Both the position numbers and the translations under genes were made by a program. Shown in pieces: positions 33,782-34,725 of a stretch of 34,725 bases of DNA. The stretch is from an uncultured Verrucomicrobia subdivision 3 bacterium (GTDB lineage: Bacteria; Verrucomicrobiota; Verrucomicrobiia; Limisphaerales; UBA11358). The stretch covers positions 1 to 34,725 of the forward strand of contig CAIKKJ010000097.1 of NCBI GenBank assembly GCA_903827955.1, in the 5' to 3' direction. Positions within the stretch are counted from its first letter, which is position 1. Each line of letters starts with the position of its first letter. The notes beneath the pieces are model-generated. The model was not told where the DNA came from. It saw nothing but the letters and a program-made list of their open reading frames with translations, and ran no database searches.

Positions 33782-33785
33782 AGGT

Positions 33786-33814
33786 TTGACAAGTGTTCAC
33801 ATTTAAGTTAACCT
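33786..33814 (+). promoter_or_regulatory. Candidate promoter of the toxin-antitoxin operon
   Basis: A perfect -35 box TTGACA (33786-33791) is followed after 17 bases by TAACCT (33809-33814), a weak -10 box. An inverted pair CAGGTT (33781-33786) and AACCTG (33810-33815) brackets it and could be an autoregulatory operator. Transcription would start close to the toxin ATG at 33821, giving a leaderless or nearly leaderless message. Confidence 0.4.
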
Positions 33815-33820
33815 GTCGCA

Positions 33821-34168
33821 ATGTTGGAAGTCCAATATTACCGGACCGTAGCCGGATCCTGTCCGGTGGAAGAGTTTCTGGATTCGCTGAACACCAAGCA
33901 GGTGCAAAAGGTCTTGTGGGTGCTGCGCGCCGTCCAAGAACTGCCGCGCGTGCCACAACAGTATTTCAAGAAACTGGAGGGGCGCGATGATCTTTGGGAG
34001 GTGCGGGCGGAATTTGGCGGCGACGCATTTCGGTTACTGGGCTTTTGGGATGCCGGGCGGTTGATCATCCTGACGAATGGTTTTGCCAAGAAGACGCAGA
34101 AAACCCCGGAACGCGAACTGGCGCTGGCGGAACAACGCAAGCGGGATTATTTAAGCCGAAAGAAATGA
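33821..34168 (+). CDS. RelE/HigB-type toxin (phage-derived Gp49-like family)
   Basis: 115 residues from ATG 33821. The pattern is that of Gp49-like HigB toxins, ribosome-dependent mRNA nucleases of the RelE fold: [20 protein letters not shown], then [40 protein letters not shown] and [20 protein letters not shown], ending in a Lys-rich helix with [16 protein letters not shown]. The basic and aromatic residues typical of the active surface (K, R of [13 protein letters not shown]; the KKTQKTP loop) are present. The antitoxin follows with overlapping stop and start. The toxin-first order is typical of HigBA. It probably stabilises the mobile element. Confidence 0.92.
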   Translation: MLEVQYYRTVAGSCPVEEFLDSLNTKQVQKVLWVLRAVQELPRVPQQYFKKLEGRDDLWEVRAEFGGDAFRLLGFWDAGRLIILTNGFAKKTQKTPERELALAEQRKRDYLSRKK

Positions 34169-34458
34169 CTATGAAAAACGACGTGGAAAATTACATCGAG
34201 CGGCGCAAACGCACCGACAAGACATTCGCCAAAGATTTTGAAACGGGCTATGCCGAGTTCAAGATTGGGCTGATGCTGCGGGAAGCCCGCGAACAAGCCG
34301 GCGTGACCCAGGAAAAATTGGCCCGAATCACCAAGACGAAAAAGTCGGCGATTTCACGGCTGGAAAACCATGCCGAAGACGTGCGTTTGTCCACGGTGTC
34401 GCGGGTGGCACGGGCGTTGGGCAAAGCCGTGCGGATTGAATTGGTGGAAGCGACCTGA
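34165..34458 (+). CDS. HigA-type antitoxin with XRE helix-turn-helix
   Basis: 97 residues from ATG 34165, which overlaps the toxin TGA (ATGA); ATG 34171, two codons on, is an alternative. The protein opens with a charged arm ([19 protein letters not shown]) likely to contact the toxin. It then carries an XRE/Cro [23 protein letters not shown] followed by [20 protein letters not shown]. It should neutralise the toxin and repress the operon promoter. The end ([16 protein letters not shown]) is the usual short beta segment of this antitoxin group. A terminator follows. Confidence 0.92.
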   Translation: MTMKNDVENYIERRKRTDKTFAKDFETGYAEFKIGLMLREAREQAGVTQEKLARITKTKKSAISRLENHAEDVRLSTVSRVARALGKAVRIELVEAT

Positions 34459-34481
34459 GACGCACCCGAATTGAAACTTAT

Positions 34482-34518
34482 GCGGCCCGCTGGAATCATC
34501 TGGCGGGCTGCGTTGTTT
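34482..34518 (+). terminator. Intrinsic terminator after the toxin-antitoxin operon
   Basis: A nine-pair stem (gcggcccgc at 34482-34490 against gcgggctgc at 34503-34511, one G:U) with a 12-base loop is followed by gttgttttt. It lies 24 bases after the antitoxin stop. Confidence 0.8.
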
Positions 34519-34725
34519 TTGGATGGATGTAAAAGATGTGATGCCGCGCAAACTTGCGTCTGACTTCAGATCGCAGTATGTGTAGGTGTGTGAAGCCGGT
34601 GGATTTCAATGCAGTGAAACGGCAGGAAGCGAACAGTCGTATGGCGGCTGTGCGCAGAGCCCGCCGTAGTCCGGCAGCAGCAGCGACCCAACAGCGACGG
34701 GCCTCACTGGTGGGCGACGGTGCGA
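34519..34725. other. Window end, no gene assigned
   Basis: 207 bases. A frame open from an ATG near 34639 to the edge translates to an Ala/Arg-rich string without recognisable motif and is not called. An imperfect palindrome around 34550-34580 (gcgtctgacttcagatcgc) is the only structure noticed. Confidence 0.35.

Larger units (their letters stand above)
30004..34725. mobile_element. Left part of an integrated mobilizable element at tRNA-Ser (right end outside window)
   Basis: The element begins at a 27-bp 3' tRNA fragment and carries a relaxase, accessory small proteins and a toxin-antitoxin pair. The 3' fragment faces the chromosomal purE flank, so by the usual tRNA-integration geometry the intact tRNA-Ser should lie on the minus strand at the far end, beyond 34725. 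No integrase catalytic domain, coupling protein or secretion genes appear in the visible 4.7 kb, so whether it is an IME or a conjugative element cannot be decided. Confidence 0.7.

Noticed and set aside
1..34725. CRISPR array or restriction/abortive-infection defence genes
   Set aside because: No regularly spaced repeats, cas genes or recognisable defence enzymes were seen; the toxin-antitoxin pair is the only candidate and belongs to the mobile element.

Overview
The window looks like chromosome from a Verrucomicrobiota bacterium, probably of the Pedosphaerales/Limisphaerales type. This is inferred from gene content: a Planctomycete-type cytochrome c/DUF1549/DUF1553 protein paired with a DUF1501 Tat protein, a propeller-Y_Y_Y sensor kinase, a secreted GH2 enzyme with a 'sialate O-acetylesterase', and a secreted-protein C-terminal tail typical of the phylum. 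GC is fairly high, and Shine-Dalgarno sequences are mostly weak or absent, so several starts rest on signal peptides and family N-termini.

Layout. 1-4239: the end of a class III nucleotide cyclase, then a propeller histidine kinase and its NarL/LuxR-type response regulator. 4252-5148 (minus): an SDR oxidoreductase preceded by tRNA-Ala(CGC). 5477-9856: a polysaccharide-use cluster with a secreted GH2 hydrolase, the wreck of a GH53 endo-galactanase, and a secreted SGNH acetylesterase. 10046-13094: a CobA-HemD fusion for siroheme/tetrapyrrole synthesis, a DCC-family thiol protein and an aldo/keto reductase. 13423-19184: a three-gene secreted set (PSD1 cytochrome, DUF1501, NHL propeller), two of them with Tat signals.

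19259-25291 is a scarred region. At about 19430 two unrelated gene fragments abut, both without N-termini (a secreted-protein tail on minus, DUF1348 on plus). At about 24430 the same happens to a YfiR/DUF4154 gene (minus) and a PEP carboxylase gene (plus). Between the scars lies a translationally coupled signalling operon: YfiR, sensor kinase, hybrid kinase.

25295-29915: an NhaR-like LysR regulator diverges from a stress/housekeeping run: ribosome hibernation factor, a small basic protein, TerC/Alx, a PGPGW membrane protein, purK and purE. The last four genes overlap or touch.

30004 to the window end is the left part of an integrated mobilizable element. It begins at a 27-bp 3' fragment of a tRNA-Ser gene (an att scar), and the geometry predicts an intact tRNA-Ser at the far, unseen end. 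It carries a frame left open across the att site, a small membrane protein, a small putative DNA-binding protein, a MobF/TrwC relaxase-helicase and a HigBA/RelE-type toxin-antitoxin pair. No integrase core, type IV coupling protein or conjugation genes are visible in the part shown.
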